Assembly (NCBI GenBank): GCA_024741835.1
Contig: JAENRP010000041.1
Span: forward strand, 1-64,000
Length of the DNA stretch: 64,000 nt
DNA from: Diplocarpon mali
Taxonomy: Eukaryota > Ascomycota > Leotiomycetes > Helotiales > Drepanopezizaceae
Reading direction: 5' to 3'
Below, one piece after another: positions 1-11,685 of this stretch. Position 1 is the first letter of the stretch. The number at the start of each line of letters is the position of its first letter. The notes beneath the pieces are model-generated. The model was not told where the DNA came from, did not search any database, and saw nothing but the letters and a program-made list of their open reading frames with translations. The position numbers were made by a program, and so were the translations under genes.

Positions 1-985
1 TATATATATATATATATTACAAGAAAGTCTTTTCCCTCGGACCCGGAAACAAAGCAAGCTGCGCGCTTACCGTCCACTTTGCTACCATTGGGCTGTGTCG
101 AGTTCATGCGTTCGGCTGTGCTGAGCCGACACTGCAGGTAGGTTCCCTTGTACGGATCATATCCCGGCTAGACCAGCCCCCTTTCGTAATCAACAACACC
201 ACTCCACTCTATGTATCTGACATGCCTCTATTGCTTGGTTTATTTTTACTCCCACTTGTGGTGGCACAATCAATTCTTCTAGCTCTCTGGCTCACGACGA
301 GGATTCATACATCACGTGTGCGTCGTGCTAACTGTCGTAGGGATTGTTGCTTTTCCTTTGCTGGGTTTATCAGGGGAGGGACGTGAGTGTCTTGCGGCCA
401 CAATCTATTCCACTTCGGAAGATCTGGAAATCCAAATTGAAAATCTACCCTGGTGCGGCTTGTTCCGGGGATTCGCAAAGAGAGCCAAGCTAAAGCCGGA
501 CCTCGGGGCATTACTGCAGCAGATTTTTGGTAATATATCATGGGCTTGGAAATGAAACCTACCACTGTATCTCACATACTGTTATCCTCTATCTTCAAAA
601 GGCATCTGATTCTGTCGCAGTATATCGCGCACCGAACTATATACACCTCAGGTTCTCTTCCATTTTCATCCCCGACAATTTGTACTGCACCTCACGGATC
701 CGCCACATAGCCCCATCTCGTGGTTCTCCAGCCCCCCCGCGAGATGAGGATGCCCGTCTCGCTCATGAGTAGGACGACTCGCGGGTTGAGAACGGAGAAC
801 GGGCATCGAGGGGGCATTGATTAAATGTCCCCCAGGTTTCAGCGAGAGTACAAGGCAGGGACAAACGCGTTCAATGTCAGAGATGTGCTTGGCGTGTGAG
901 TTCATAATAGATAGGGGCACGATCTCCCGTAAGCGAGGAAGTGGAAGAGGCGACTACACATATCGGCCCGTGGCTCGGCTCTCTG
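1..985. other. Intergenic, no gene recognised
   Basis: The first 17 bases are a (TA)n run. The rest has ordinary composition and only short overlapping open frames on both strands, none with a recognisable domain, so I call no gene here. It lies downstream of the Zn2Cys6 regulator and presumably contains its 3' untranslated region and terminator. Confidence 0.5.
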
Positions 986-2635
986 TCACCAAGTAATCGT
1001 GGTCGTCCGCCTCCGCATCGTCTGATCCCTTGCCGAGACCCTTTGTAAACACACCAGATCCGCGCGCTTACCCCCCAGCTCTGCACCACTCCACTTGACA
1101 CCGGCAATCCGCGCCCAGCCCGGCACATGCCCATCCTCGAGAAACTCCTCTTCCACCTCCATAGCCCAGTGCAGGACTTTCCCCGCAAAAACACTGTCCC
1201 AAATCCCTTCTCGCCGAGGGTTCGCCAGCAGGAAGTCAATAGCTTCCCTGCGGATCACCGGCTCGCGACACTTCAACCCCACGACCCAGAGCGGCACGAT
1301 GACCCTGGTATCGAAGCAGAAGTTCGACGGCCGCTCTTGGTTCGGCATCGCCGTCATCACGGCTTTGGCCAGGAGCACGACGCGCGTGTACACGGGGTTG
1401 TACTGGTCATGGATCGTCTCGTCGGCCAGGTGCGTCGAGAGCCCAATATACCCAATCGCCATCGACAGCTGGATGAAGAGCGCATAGTGCTTCTGCGGGC
1501 CATCCGCTACCCTCCGTAGCACAGGCTCAAATGCTTTGTTGAAGCGCCACACATCCGCCTGGATCTCCTCTTGCTCCCTGATCCCCCATCGCCAGATCTC
1601 CGAGTCCTCGCGGACGTCGGGCCCGAGGTATGCGGAGCGCGTGGTGATCAGGTAGACGCCGCGGCGGATGATGCCGTTGTAGTACTTCCCCGCCTCGAAG
1701 ATGTCTTCGAACGTGTCCGGCATGGAGCGCGTGAAGCGTGGCCCTTCCATCCCGAGGAGCGCGTGCAGTTCGCCGGAATGGCCATCGGCAAAGAAGGAGT
1801 GCTGCACTGCTAGGCGGCAGAAGATCTGGATCAAGTCATCTTCCACTACATAAGGCGCCGGAGAGAGCCTCGTGAACCTCTCCTCGTCGTTCTTGAAGTT
1901 TTCCTTCCACTCTTGGATCAGTCGGATCCCGGCGTGGACTTGGTTGACCGCGAGGTCCATATTCCCCGTCCAAGACTCGAAAGCCAAGACGAGCAGACAT
2001 GTGAGCAGCATCGTCCGCAAGTCGACCTTCTTCTCGAGTGCATCGGCTGCCATGTACCTGACAGCTTTGACGTACTGCCTCAGCGCATTCTGGTGATGTT
2101 GATTCGCCGCGGTATCTCTCTCGACGGGCGTCAACGACAGTTTCTCATAGCACTGCACCATTTCCGCCGTCTTGTCCAGTGCCCCCAGCGCAACGATCGC
2201 ATGCCGTATCGCCGGATTGAAATGGCACGACTCCAGCAGTCGCTGCCGCGTACAGCCGGAGTCAAAAGTTGGGAAGATGTCATATCCGGTGCGCGCACAG
2301 AATAGGTCAAAATACCGATGTTCTTCTATATTGGCGAATGGCGAGCTGGCGAGGGGGCCGGAGACGAGCTTGATTGAGCTCTTCATGATGAGATCTCGTT
2401 GGGGCGTCCAGACCTTGGGAGGAGGACGGTAGCCGTCGCAAGCGGCACCGAATCTCTGACAACGCTGGCAGAAGGGCTTGGCCTCGTCGCATTTTACTCT
2501 CCGGGCTCTGGGGAACAAGATGTGAGCTGGGTGCAGGGTGGGTTGCGGAGGCGTCTACCTGCAAGTGCCGCATCCTGTTCGGACTTTCGGCGCGCTTCTT
2601 CGTTTCTTGGGATAGGGCTTCTCTGGTGTTTGCAT
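986..2635 (-). CDS. Zn2Cys6 fungal transcription factor
   Basis: Predicted nuclear DNA-binding regulator of about 532 residues in two exons. Exon 1 runs 2635-2559 and starts at MQTPEKPYPKKRR. A 51-bp intron (2558-2508, GTAGAC...CCCCAG) is followed by exon 2 (2507-986). Splicing joins the two halves of a zinc cluster with spacing C-X2-C-X6-C-X6-C-X2-C-X6-C (Cys22, 25, 32, 39, 42, 49), preceded by a basic stretch. Only the spliced product contains all six cysteines, which strongly supports both the intron and the start. The rest resembles the fungal-specific regulator middle region (Fungal_trans_2/DUF3468-type) with a C-terminal WARIAGVKW-like motif typical of that group. A GTAAGC donor-like site near 1070 could create another intron close to the C terminus, but the unspliced reading fits the family. 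The target genes are unknown. Confidence 0.88.
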
Positions 2636-4905
2636 CGCGCCCGGCAGATAGCAAGTGGACTTTGAGGATCTGAAAGGAAGACTAAAGGCTGTCGCACGAG
2701 TATGCGGTTTTGTGCCTGGTGAATGATGTTTGTGGCTGATGCTGACGTGCAGACCGGGCGAATTCTCATTGGATAGTACCATCAGCTCTATTCCAGACAT
2801 GATGCTGCGAATTTCTTTCGATTGCGTTGAATATTCAGTTGTACAGTCGATATTTTCTGCGGGTGATGGAACAGGGCCAGTTGAGATATCTAAACTTGAT
2901 CCGATACGTCTTAAGGCAGTAAAACATGAAGTTCCGAGAATATTCCTTTCAAGAATTTCTTCTCCTATAAATCATTAGTCCCTTGACGTATGATTGTAAA
3001 ATACTTTGCGGCATACTACAAGCCTCGATCGGCAGCTGCTCTTTTTGCACATCACTCAGGAACCAGAATCTTTGTTGTTCGAAACCTTGGGGGCGAAGGT
3101 GTAGGCTTCTACGCGAAAATTTTCCTCGGCTCTTACCCGAATCAAAACACTGTTATCCCCGGGAGTGTATGGATAGCCTTTAAGGATTGTTCTTTAAGAA
3201 GAACTCTGCTGTGCAAATATGATGCGCTTATTCAATCAATGAATATCATCGGAGGGATATATCTTCCTTTTCGAGTAGCCTAGCCCGAGGACTCGCCTGC
3301 CTCAGAAGCCCTTTCGTATATCTGAGGAGACTCCACTAGTGGTGAAGAGACCAAGCCAGATGGTTGTAAAGTGAAAGTCACGGTCGATTTCAAGCGTGGT
3401 CTTCAAGCTTTGCGCCAAGTCGGGCAAATCAGAGTTACGTATACTATTGAAGGATATCGTGTAACAAATGGCTATGAAGCTCGTCAAATATCAAAGGCTA
3501 CTGGAAGATCTGAGCCGTTGCTTCTTTCAGGGGTCCTCGCTAAGAAAGCGACATACATAAATCAATAGCTTTCTTCGTGCCACGCTCACATGCCCTCAGC
3601 TGTTTAGACCGAGAGATTATTTGCAGTTGTAAGAAACCGCGGTATTCTGCCTGTATTGAGTTTCCTAATCATCAAGAAACACTGCTATTACTTCCCAGCA
3701 GGCTGCGAATCCAGCCTGTACAGGAAAGGGTTGGGCGAGTCAAACAGGTTGTCTTCCTTAAGCCATGTGTTGTGAGGCAAGAGACGGAAAGACGGGGCCG
3801 TATTCCTCAAGAAAATTGTTTCGCCACTTTCAATGTGCCTTTTCCTTGCATAGCCCAAACGCGCCATGATAGTTTCAATTACAACAAAGCTACAAATGCG
3901 CGACGGCTATGAGGGGGCGTTGTCTGTCACGTGGTTGTCAGATGCCCTTAACCCAGAACCGTTGTTTTGGAAGCCCTGGCTCCCACCTTCTACATAGGCA
4001 GTTTTTTCCTGTCTTTCTTGCCCCCGGACCATCTTCTTTAGGAGCTGAGGCCCCAAGTACCTGTTTCGATATTCTGGAGAAGAGAGGACGTAGCGGGTGG
4101 CTGAAGGTACAGATGCCGTTGCCTGAAGGCTTTTGTCTCGACGTTCTTATCATTTAGAGAACTGTTCTCAGTGCTTTTAGACCTTGAGCTCTGGTCTTTG
4201 GAATTTAGTTCATTAATTGGTCTTGACTCAGCTAGGTGAACGCGAACCCGAGGGAAGACACATTTACTACCAACTCGACAGTATTTTCCAGCGCAGTCAT
4301 TATTAGTGGTGTTTGACGACAGCTCACGTCAAAATCCAAAACCCAAAACCCAATACGTGTAACTCAAAACTCAAAATATTCATGTATCTGAACTTTCCTA
4401 CTCATCCTGTGTTTGTTCTCAGGAACACCAGGCTGCCATCGCAGTCAAAGCTGAATAAGATGCTGGAATAAGAACAAATCTTGAATGGAATGGCTCCCAC
4501 GCAAGTTGTGTTGTGAGTACAAAGATGGAGGTCAGCCCACCAGACGGCTGTTCAAACCTTGTAATAGAATATCTAATATCTTTTTATCACCTGTGGAAAA
4601 GCATGATATCTCGAAGATTGTTCTCCAAAATCTTTCTTGTTTTTATATCTGGTCTTGTATCTATCTTCATTCCTGTCTCTTTCTGTCTTCCAGTTAATAT
4701 CCATTGGCAAACTCATTCACATCCTGCTTACTATACAACAAATATAACGCCAAGATACTCCACGCTATGCCCGAAATACAAAGCCTACTAAAAGAACCAG
4801 CTATTTTATTTCCCTCCCTCGGAATCCTCGGTGCACTACCCCTCTTTCCCAGGCTCAAGAATACGTTTACGCTCGCCCTTTTTCAACAGGCCTAACCGAC
4901 GTGCC
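2636..4905. other. Intergenic 2.3 kb, regulator upstream region
   Basis: This lies between two minus-strand genes. It should hold the promoter of the Zn2Cys6 gene (near 2636) and the 3' end of the DUF8004 gene (near 4905). The open frames are short and show no domain. A short imperfect direct repeat (caaaacccaaaaccca and related, about 4329-4378) is the only structure seen. No gene is supported. Confidence 0.5.
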
Positions 4906-7852
4906 TTAAAAGAAGCCCTTCTTGGCCTTCTTCTTCTTCTCCTGCCCAGGCATCGCACCCAGGATATCATCAAATGTACTGCCTCCGTCCCCAGCTGCCA
5001 CACCCGCCCGACTGACCGGTCTGCGTCCCGGCCCAGGCGACCCGCTCCGTGAGGGAGCGTGCGCATAGTTCAGGGAAGGGCTGCCACGGCTCAGGGGTCG
5101 AGATTCGGAATCGTCGTCCAAAGCAAGACGCTCAAGACCAAGCGCCATACTGCGCCGCTGATCCTGCCGGCTGCTGTGCCGGCTATCGGGGGGCGCCAGC
5201 TGTCCGGAACTCGAGTTGTGATCACGTCCGCGGGGCCCAGGCTCGTCGTCGCCAAACATGGGAGGCGGTTGCAGAGGGGACATCAGGCTGCCTGTGAATT
5301 CGTCGCGTGGGTCCGCGGAGGATGATGCCTCGGCCAGGTCCGCGCTGAGGATCTGATCAGCTACTTCCCAGCAGTGCGAGCGCGAGTACACGGCCTCGAC
5401 GCCGTACTCGACCATGTGAGCAGGAAGTTGCACCAGCCCGGAGCCGCCCGCGACGTTGTACCAGTTCATGCGGGTGCCATCTTCGACCCAGGGTTTTGAA
5501 TTCGCAGGTATCTGGCACAGGAAGTGCTCAACGCCTTCGGTAAACTGGAGACCCGGGGCGTCGGTTACAAGCATAGGGAGGGATTGGATGACGCCGTAGA
5601 GGAAAATCCAGTGACCGAAGCGCTGTTCTTGAAGCTCGGTACTGCTCTTGCCCTTGCCTTCCTTCATCTCGAATTTCTTGAATGCTTCCAGGAACTGGTT
5701 CTTGGAGTCGACACCCGTCTGGTTGTGAGATCTTTCAACTAGTAAGCCTAGTTCATTGTTGGCCAGTCTACGATTTGCGATCTTGTGCTGCTCTTTGGGT
5801 GATTTCTCGGGGAATCTGGCGTCTAGGGCGGCCATTGTCACTACCAGGGGAGTGTCAAATGGAATAGGAGGTTGGACGGGTGGAGATGAGCGGTCGTACT
5901 CGGCTAGGATTTTGCGCAGAGCAGCGGCAACTGGGGTTCCACCGTCTCGGTCCTCCGAAGCTTGAACACCACGTGTTGTAAAGGCTGTCTTGTCAACTAG
6001 TAAGTCATAGAGTGCGCAGAGATCGGCGTATAGCAACTTCAAGACAGGTCGATTCAAGCCACCCTCATGAAAAGCATTCTTCTTACTGTTCGCCTTGGGC
6101 GGCCATTGACCGTAGCGATCCTTATAGAAGGTTAAGACGAATCTGCGCATTGACATGAAATTTGCCTTCCAGTTCTTGAATCGGATAAACTTGGATTCAT
6201 CGCTCGAAGTAGAGGATCCGAGGCCGGAAAACATAGAGGGGAACTCGAAGTCTGTAAGCCGCATTTTGACGGAATCCTGGGTTCTTGCTAGATCGCGTGA
6301 GGATTGCTGTAGTTGCAGCTGCGTAGCTGGAGACAATTCCTTGAAGGCGGGCAGGTTCAGAGCAGTGATAGAGTCGAATCTGCCAACTACATGAGCGAAC
6401 GCCTCGTTGTATAACGGTGGGTAGCGCATTTTCTCTCCAATTACCAGGCCCTCCACCGTCTTCGCTCTGCTCGGACGAACATCTGCTAGTCGCATCTCAC
6501 TGAAGTAGAACGCGAAGCTTGCATCAGCTGCTTCCCCAAAGGACGTGCCGTCCTGATTATAAAATTCAAACTTTTGGAGAGCCGCGGAAATACCAAGGAA
6601 GATAGTGAAGATCGAGGGGGAGGTGCGCGTAGAGACCAGAGGTTGGGCGTTGAAGAACGCAAAGAGATTGCGAGCATCAATGAGCTTTTGCATGTCTGAA
6701 TCTGACCATTGGGGGCCAGTAGACGAAAGTTCTAGGGGGTAATACAGATGCAAATCGCGAGGTACGTCTGCATAAGAGCGGATCGACTCCCCGGACTCTG
6801 ATCCTGATTGAGCCCCGGCCAAAACATCGCGATTTGTATCCTCTATATTCAGACTTCCTCTTCTCACGACACTGCTAGGCTGCGATCTGCCGCCTTCGGT
6901 AAAACTGGTGGTAGAGTTGTCGTAAATGATGTCTAACAGCGGCTGCGAGCATTGTACCGTGAGAGAGTGACATTTGATCTGCGGACCGCGCCCTGTTGAG
7001 CGCGGATGTAGGTATACAAACATGTTCGCCTCGGGGCTCTCATCCCACAACTCCGGTATCTGCCTCTGTCAGCATGCCACTCGCCCCGGGTTTGTTTCCA
7101 GCGCTCACCTTCTGGCCAGCCAGTATTATGTTCGGGTCATAGTCAATCTTGTGCCCTCCAGCGAGCACCCACGCCTGCGAAGTCGTTTGGTCGAGCTCAT
7201 GGGAGGTGTGCCTCGATCTCGATTTCCCGGCACCCGGCAGCCAGCTTTTCCTCTTGCTTAGCTTCCCTTCAATGTCACTGCTGGAGAGGTTCGTTGAGCC
7301 CGGTCTACTCGTCAAGGGCGTCGAGACAGACCGCCGCTTCTCCACCTCTTGAGGTGGCGACAGCAACGAGCTCGCCCTTGGTCTCCGCACCTCCATAGTA
7401 TGCGGGCTCGGCGACTCATGTTGATGGCCGGCATCCAGGCCCGTCGTCTTCTGTAGCTTGTGGGCGGTGGCAGGACGTTGGGTCTCGTGGGAGGGAATCG
7501 CTGGAGCTGATCGATTCGGGGACTTCTGGCGCTCCTTGCTGAGGGCGGATGGTACCTCTTTCCGTGGAATCGGTTTTGGGACTTGGGGCACCGGCGGTTG
7601 GTCTTTGGATAGCTTAGCATCGTTGCCGGTCAGGATGCCTGGCAGGAACTGGGACAGTCTGTTCAAGCGCGACTGCGGCTTCTGCAGCGTCGCCATCTTA
7701 GTTAAACTTGTGCTTCTGCTTCGGCTTCTGCTTCGGCTTTGGGCCACTGGCTCAACTTCCTCGCTGACAGACGACAAGGTCGAAGGGGAAGATGCGGATC
7801 TAGTATGGAACGGGCGAGAGCAACAGTCAGTGATTGACTTACTTTGAGTCAT
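4906..7852 (-). CDS. DUF8004-type fungal protein, ~965 aa
   Basis: Two exons: 7852-7109 (248 codons) and 7059-4906. The 49-bp intron (7108-7060) has donor GTGAGC, branch GCTGACA and acceptor GGCAG. Splicing gives the continuous junction NIILAGQK-IPELWDE. The N-terminal 200 residues are Ser/Arg/Pro-rich and disordered (an SRSRSRS run). The middle resembles the fungal DUF8004 family, including the stretches FKNWKANFMSMRRFV and KDRYGQWPPKANSKKN. The tail is Ser/Pro-rich and ends EKKKKAKKGFF. I know of no biochemical function for the family. The start is uncertain: Met at 7696 (MATLQKPQSRLNRLSQF) looks more family-like, and a potential 43-bp intron (GTAAGT...TACTAG) just after the upstream ATG would break the frame, so the first 52 residues may be 5' UTR. 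Confidence 0.8.
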
Positions 7853-9600
7853 GATGTGGGTCCTGAAGGAATTGTGCAGGGATGGGTTCGTTGTTTGTGC
7901 AGAGGAGATTTGCTTTTCTGGGGGCTTGGGTTAGGCCTTGTCGTAGGTTGAAAATTTGAGTTTTTGATTTGTTTCTATGCGACGCGTAATAGTGAGTAGG
8001 AACTGGCTGTGTGCGCCGTGGGAATGTGGGATGAGGAGAAGGGAACAGTGCTCCTGAATGAACATGTAACAGCAGAGTAGGGAATCTGAGGCAGGTTTTT
8101 TTCCCAGCGGAGAGGGAGATGTGCGAGGTAGATATTGGGGATGTCAATGTTGTGGTGCAGTGCGGGAGAGAAAGATGAGGAGTAAGAGGTCGAGGGAAAA
8201 GCGGCGGGAAGCTCTGCCGCAACGCTGCGCCTCGCAGAGCGAAGAGAGCGAAGAGAGCGAAGAGAGCGAAAAGGCTGAGCCTCTTGTTGTGAAATAATTA
8301 CTTTAAGCTTACAAGATATCCACAGGCGTCTATCTATCGTTCCCAAGAATAGCTTATGCAGCAACGCTTTTTCAGCTTCCCGCTGAAGGCATGTCTATCT
8401 AATTCACATACCGAGTAGCAATCCCTACTCCCTATGTTGTTGGGCCGAGGATGCCACCAACTGGAAGCCTATTTTCAAAATTTCCTTGCGGAACGAATCT
8501 GTAGAATAACGGGTGACGGTAACGTGCTGGGTCTGACGACGGAGTATTTTGCGCTTCCTACTACAGTCGACTACAGTATACTAGATATGTAGTACTTCTG
8601 AAGGTAGGGAAAGGTACTCTTCTAGATGGATCGACATCTCGTCCGCGTATCATCAAGCGGCTGTATGGCTGTGCAAATTCTCACATCATTACAGGAAACA
8701 AATACAAGAAGACGATTGCCTCATGGCTGATGCATCTCCAACAGCTTGGGTTTGATGTTCTCTAGGTAATCTCAGCTTCCTGCTTTCTGCTCTATGCGAA
8801 TTATCATTCGTAGTATGACTTACATGGATTGATCTATTTTAATTACACGCCGGCAGCCCCTTTCCCCGTCCCTGAAGCGCGGGATCCGCTCGTGGCAGTG
8901 CGGATCAGGGGTCCGACATTTTATCCTGTCTGACCAACCGCCACGTGTATTGGAGGAGGAGGAGGACGCATGGCAATAGGGATCTTGGGGCCTCTTGGGA
9001 TGGGGAGTGTATGGCCTTGCATTAGATGATTGTTGCGAGGCGCGAACTAATGGAACACAAATTTAGTACTCAATGCAAAAATCTAAGGCTTGTTTGAGCA
9101 AACAGTACAAGGCCTTGAACTAGTATCATATTCTCAAGGGCATGCATCTGGAGACTGCTTTTGCAATTCATTTGGTTGGTTCTGATTCTGCGCTATAGAA
9201 AGATATTACAGGCATATCTTGCAAAGGTAAATTTGTAACCTGGTGAATAAGTTCTGTGTTTACACAACAGAGTGAAGCTAAAGGCATGCATTTTGAAAGT
9301 GCATTTGCAATTTACTTCTTCAGTACCGAGTTGATATGATAAAGTGATTTAAAACCTCGGCTTTTATTTAACTACTTACATACTACAGAGTTCTTTTTAT
9401 TATTGTAATCAATCGGGTAAATAGATTTAAGAAAGGAGGGAAAGGGGGCACGGGGGTCCTTGAAGGAGGGTAAGACAAATAGCAAGGCTAAACTTCTTAT
9501 ACTTTAAAATACACCCTTCTTTATCACTTCTGGCTTTGGTGCAATACAAATAGCAATCCAGAAGTATAAGGGAAGCCTATACTTTCCGTTTTTGGTCTAA
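7853..9600. other. Upstream region of DUF8004 gene and transition to AT-rich block
   Basis: No supported gene. The first ~500 bp are the promoter side of the DUF8004 gene and include a purine-rich tandem repeat. From about 9.1 kb the composition becomes steadily more AT-rich. Two short related stretches (about 9141-9180 and 9283-9322, both with GCATGCAT then TTTGCAATT) form a weak direct repeat. The left target-site copy of Copia-A (ACAAC) is at 9601-9605. Confidence 0.5.
8236..8271. repeat. 9-bp tandem repeat (AGAGCGAAG)x4
   Basis: Four consecutive 9-bp units, AGAGCGAAG three times and then AGAGCGAAA. The run lies about 390 bp upstream of the DUF8004 start. It is purine-only on one strand apart from the central C, so it could be a polypurine promoter element, or simply a short microsatellite. 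Confidence 0.85.
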
Positions 9601-9605
9601 ACAAC

Positions 9606-9777
9606 TGTCGTGCTGTATTTAGAGGTGGATTCTCAGTGGTGGCAGAAGCTTGTAAAATTCTACTCTAACTGTATACCTGAGCTCCCTTTATAGAAGTGCT
9701 CTGTGGCTACTTTAGGGGTATATTATATAAGCCAGTCCTTAAAGGCCTTAATGCCTAAGGCTCCTTATAGCGCAATA
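9606..9777 (-). repeat. Copia-A 3' LTR
   Basis: 172 bp, preceded by TSD ACAAC. Compared with its partner at 37218-37389 it is more heavily mutated, almost entirely by C to T and G to A. For example the partner's CCTCAGAGGCCTCAG corresponds here to CCTTAAAGGCCTTAA. Confidence 0.9.
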
Positions 9778-10239
9778 TACCCCTTAGGTGAAAAGCAGCT
9801 TCTAGCTAGGCTTAGCTATAACTAGCGCTAGATCTAGTATATAAGACTCCTTTATATGCTCTCTAGCTTTTAGAATAATGAAAAATTGCTTGATAAAGTT
9901 ATAATAAATGAAAGAGGGAGCGCGGTTCTAAGTGCTTCCTTTATAGAATAGAAGCTAAATCAGATGATAAAGGAAAGTCAATAAAGGTAGTACGCCTATA
10001 AAAGTACGCGTTTTCCTTTATAAAGCTTTCCTTCCTTATACTTTTTCAAATAATCACTTTAAAATAGAGAATAGCAATAATAACTCTAAGGAGCGCCTTA
10101 CTAGGGCTACTACTATACGCTTCCTAATTATACTCCCTTACTCCTGCTAATAGCCTTATAGCGAAGTCGTTATGCCCGAATATAGCTTAAAGCTTCTTAG
10201 CGCAATAGGTAGCAAGATAATGATGCGCCTAAGACGTTT

Positions 10240-10990
10240 AATATAGTAATACCCCTAAGAGGGAGCGCGCCCTCTCCCCTTCCCGCTACCCCCTAGGCCG
10301 TAGTTCCTAGAATACCGGCGGTCCCTTCTGCAGCTCCTTCCTCCTATTATAAGCTAGAGTAAGGGCTAATAAGGAATATACTATATAAGGGGTGCGTTTA
10401 AAGCTTCCTAGCTAGGAAGTCGGCTAGCGTATACTTTAATAGTATAGTAGGAGTACGCTACTTTTATTATATAAAGGGAGGCTACGCGTGCTAAGAGCTT
10501 CTTATTAGCGCTTTAAAGGCGTAGGAAGACTATATATTCTTATTAGAGGAGAATGATAGTAATGCTATAGTACATTCTTAAGCTTCCTTTAGGTGGTTTG
10601 CCATTAATAAGCAGTTTAAGGCCTTACTACCACTAAGAGGAAGGTAAGAGAGGAGCTTTAGAAGGCGCGCCGTAAAGAGATAAAGGAGGTAGTATCGTCG
10701 GAAGGTATATTAATTATAAGCTTTCTTATACTATAGCTAATAGCTTCTTAGAACCAGTTGGTTAAGAGCTCCTGCTACCGCCGATTATAGCACCTCTTAG
10801 CCTCGCCGCCCGCCTTATAGAGGCTTTTAAGGCTCCTGCCCCTACAGCAGCTTGTAGCGTACCTATGGTTATTCCTAGCGTTGCTCCTTAAGCGGCTCCT
10901 AAGGCTATGCTACCGGAGGAGTCGGTTGCTTCTCAGTAAGAACGCGCCCTTATATTATTCGTAAAGCTATTAAAGGTTTTAATTATCTAA
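10240..10990 (+). pseudogene. Opposite-strand accessory ORF remnant inside Copia-A
   Basis: Between the end of Copia-A pol and its 3' LTR the plus strand, antisense to the element, shows decayed coding sequence in shifting frames. First comes a Pro/Ala-rich stretch (IPAVPSAAPSS). Then there is a Cys/Tyr motif in which Tyr probably replaces former Cys (KGCV.SFLARKSASVYF, then VRYFYYIKGGYAC). A charged segment follows (KRKVREEL.KARRKEIKEV), and finally an Ala/Pro-rich tail (LAARLIEAFKAPAPTAA). This suggests an earlier zinc-binding protein with CxxC...CxxCx6C spacing. I do not recognise the family. It could be an accessory ORF of Copia-A or a separate older fragment. Confidence 0.45.
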
Positions 10991-11085
10991 GGGAGTTGGT
11001 TTTAAGCCTCCTTATATATTAGTATAAGGAAAATTGAACCCTATCTTACGCTTCCTTCCTACTTGCTATTATAAAAGAGATATAA

Positions 11086-11280
11086 TGTTAAGATGGGTGA
11101 TACAGCCATCACTCCGATGTATTGTCATATGACCCTACTGCTTAGTCAGTAGGATATTGATACGTATATAGCTGTAGGGAAGAAAGGGGTAACCTTCCTT
11201 CCTTAACTCTTACTAATATATCGACTATCGACCTCTAGAAGTTTCTATTACCTACTGCGCCGACTCACTTAAGCTTAATA
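11086..11280 (+). repeat. Copia-B1 5' LTR
   Basis: 195 bp, starting TGTTAAGATGGG and ending CTTAATA (ancestral CTTAACA mutated by C to T). Contains the LTR-internal stretch GGGAAGAAAGGGGTAACC shared with the other three copies of this LTR in the window. Confidence 0.95.
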
Positions 11281-11291
11281 GGTTATGAGCC
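11281..11291 (+). other. Primer-binding site, half-tRNA(iMet) type
   Basis: GGTTATGAGCC follows the 5' LTR directly. It is the reverse complement of GGCTCATAACC, the anticodon stem-loop (CAT anticodon) of eukaryotic initiator tRNA-Met. This is the internal half-tRNA priming known for Drosophila copia and fungal Copia elements, not the usual tRNA 3' end. Copia-B2 has the mutated form AGTTATAAGCC at the same place (minus strand, 36853-36843). Confidence 0.8.
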
Positions 11292-11402
11292 TTAGATAGA
11301 CCGATAATAGATTATTGACTTCCCTTGGAAAGCACTTGCGCCGCAACTATTAGTAGGAAGTTGAATGAGACTTATAGTAAGAGGCGAGCAATTGGCAAAT
11401 AG

Positions 11403-11530
11403 GAGGTGTGATTCCCTATTTAGCTAACCCGTATTGCAAGAGGTATGATTCCTTGCTCTATAACCCTTTGGTACTGCAAGAGGTATGATTCCTTGCTTTA
11501 CTGTGTTTTATAAGAGGTGTGATTCCCTGC
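11403..11530 (+). repeat. Four copies of a leader motif in Copia-B1
   Basis: The untranslated leader carries four copies of AAGAGGTRTGATTCCYTGC at about 11403, 11436, 11475 and 11511, spaced 33-39 bp. The same four motifs occur in Copia-B2 (about 36605-36735, minus strand), so they were present before the two insertions. A packaging, translation or promoter role is possible but not shown. Confidence 0.85.
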
Positions 11531-11685
11531 GTTATAGCCCAAAAACCCTTTTTGATAAGAGGACTTCCTCCCTATTTAATACTTCTATAATACCTGCTAT
11601 TTAATCATTTTAACTTTTCGATAGGAGGAGTGCCTTTAACTATTTAATTTATTTGATTTTAAACGCAATTCTATTTGAAACGGCA

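Noticed and set aside
2990..3283. 97-codon plus-strand open frame upstream of the Zn2Cys6 gene
   Set aside because: No domain, no recognisable family, and several equally long frames overlap it.
7975..8364. 129-codon frame with an RSLRSLRSLRS run
   Set aside because: The run is just the translation of the 9-bp tandem repeat in the promoter region of the DUF8004 gene.
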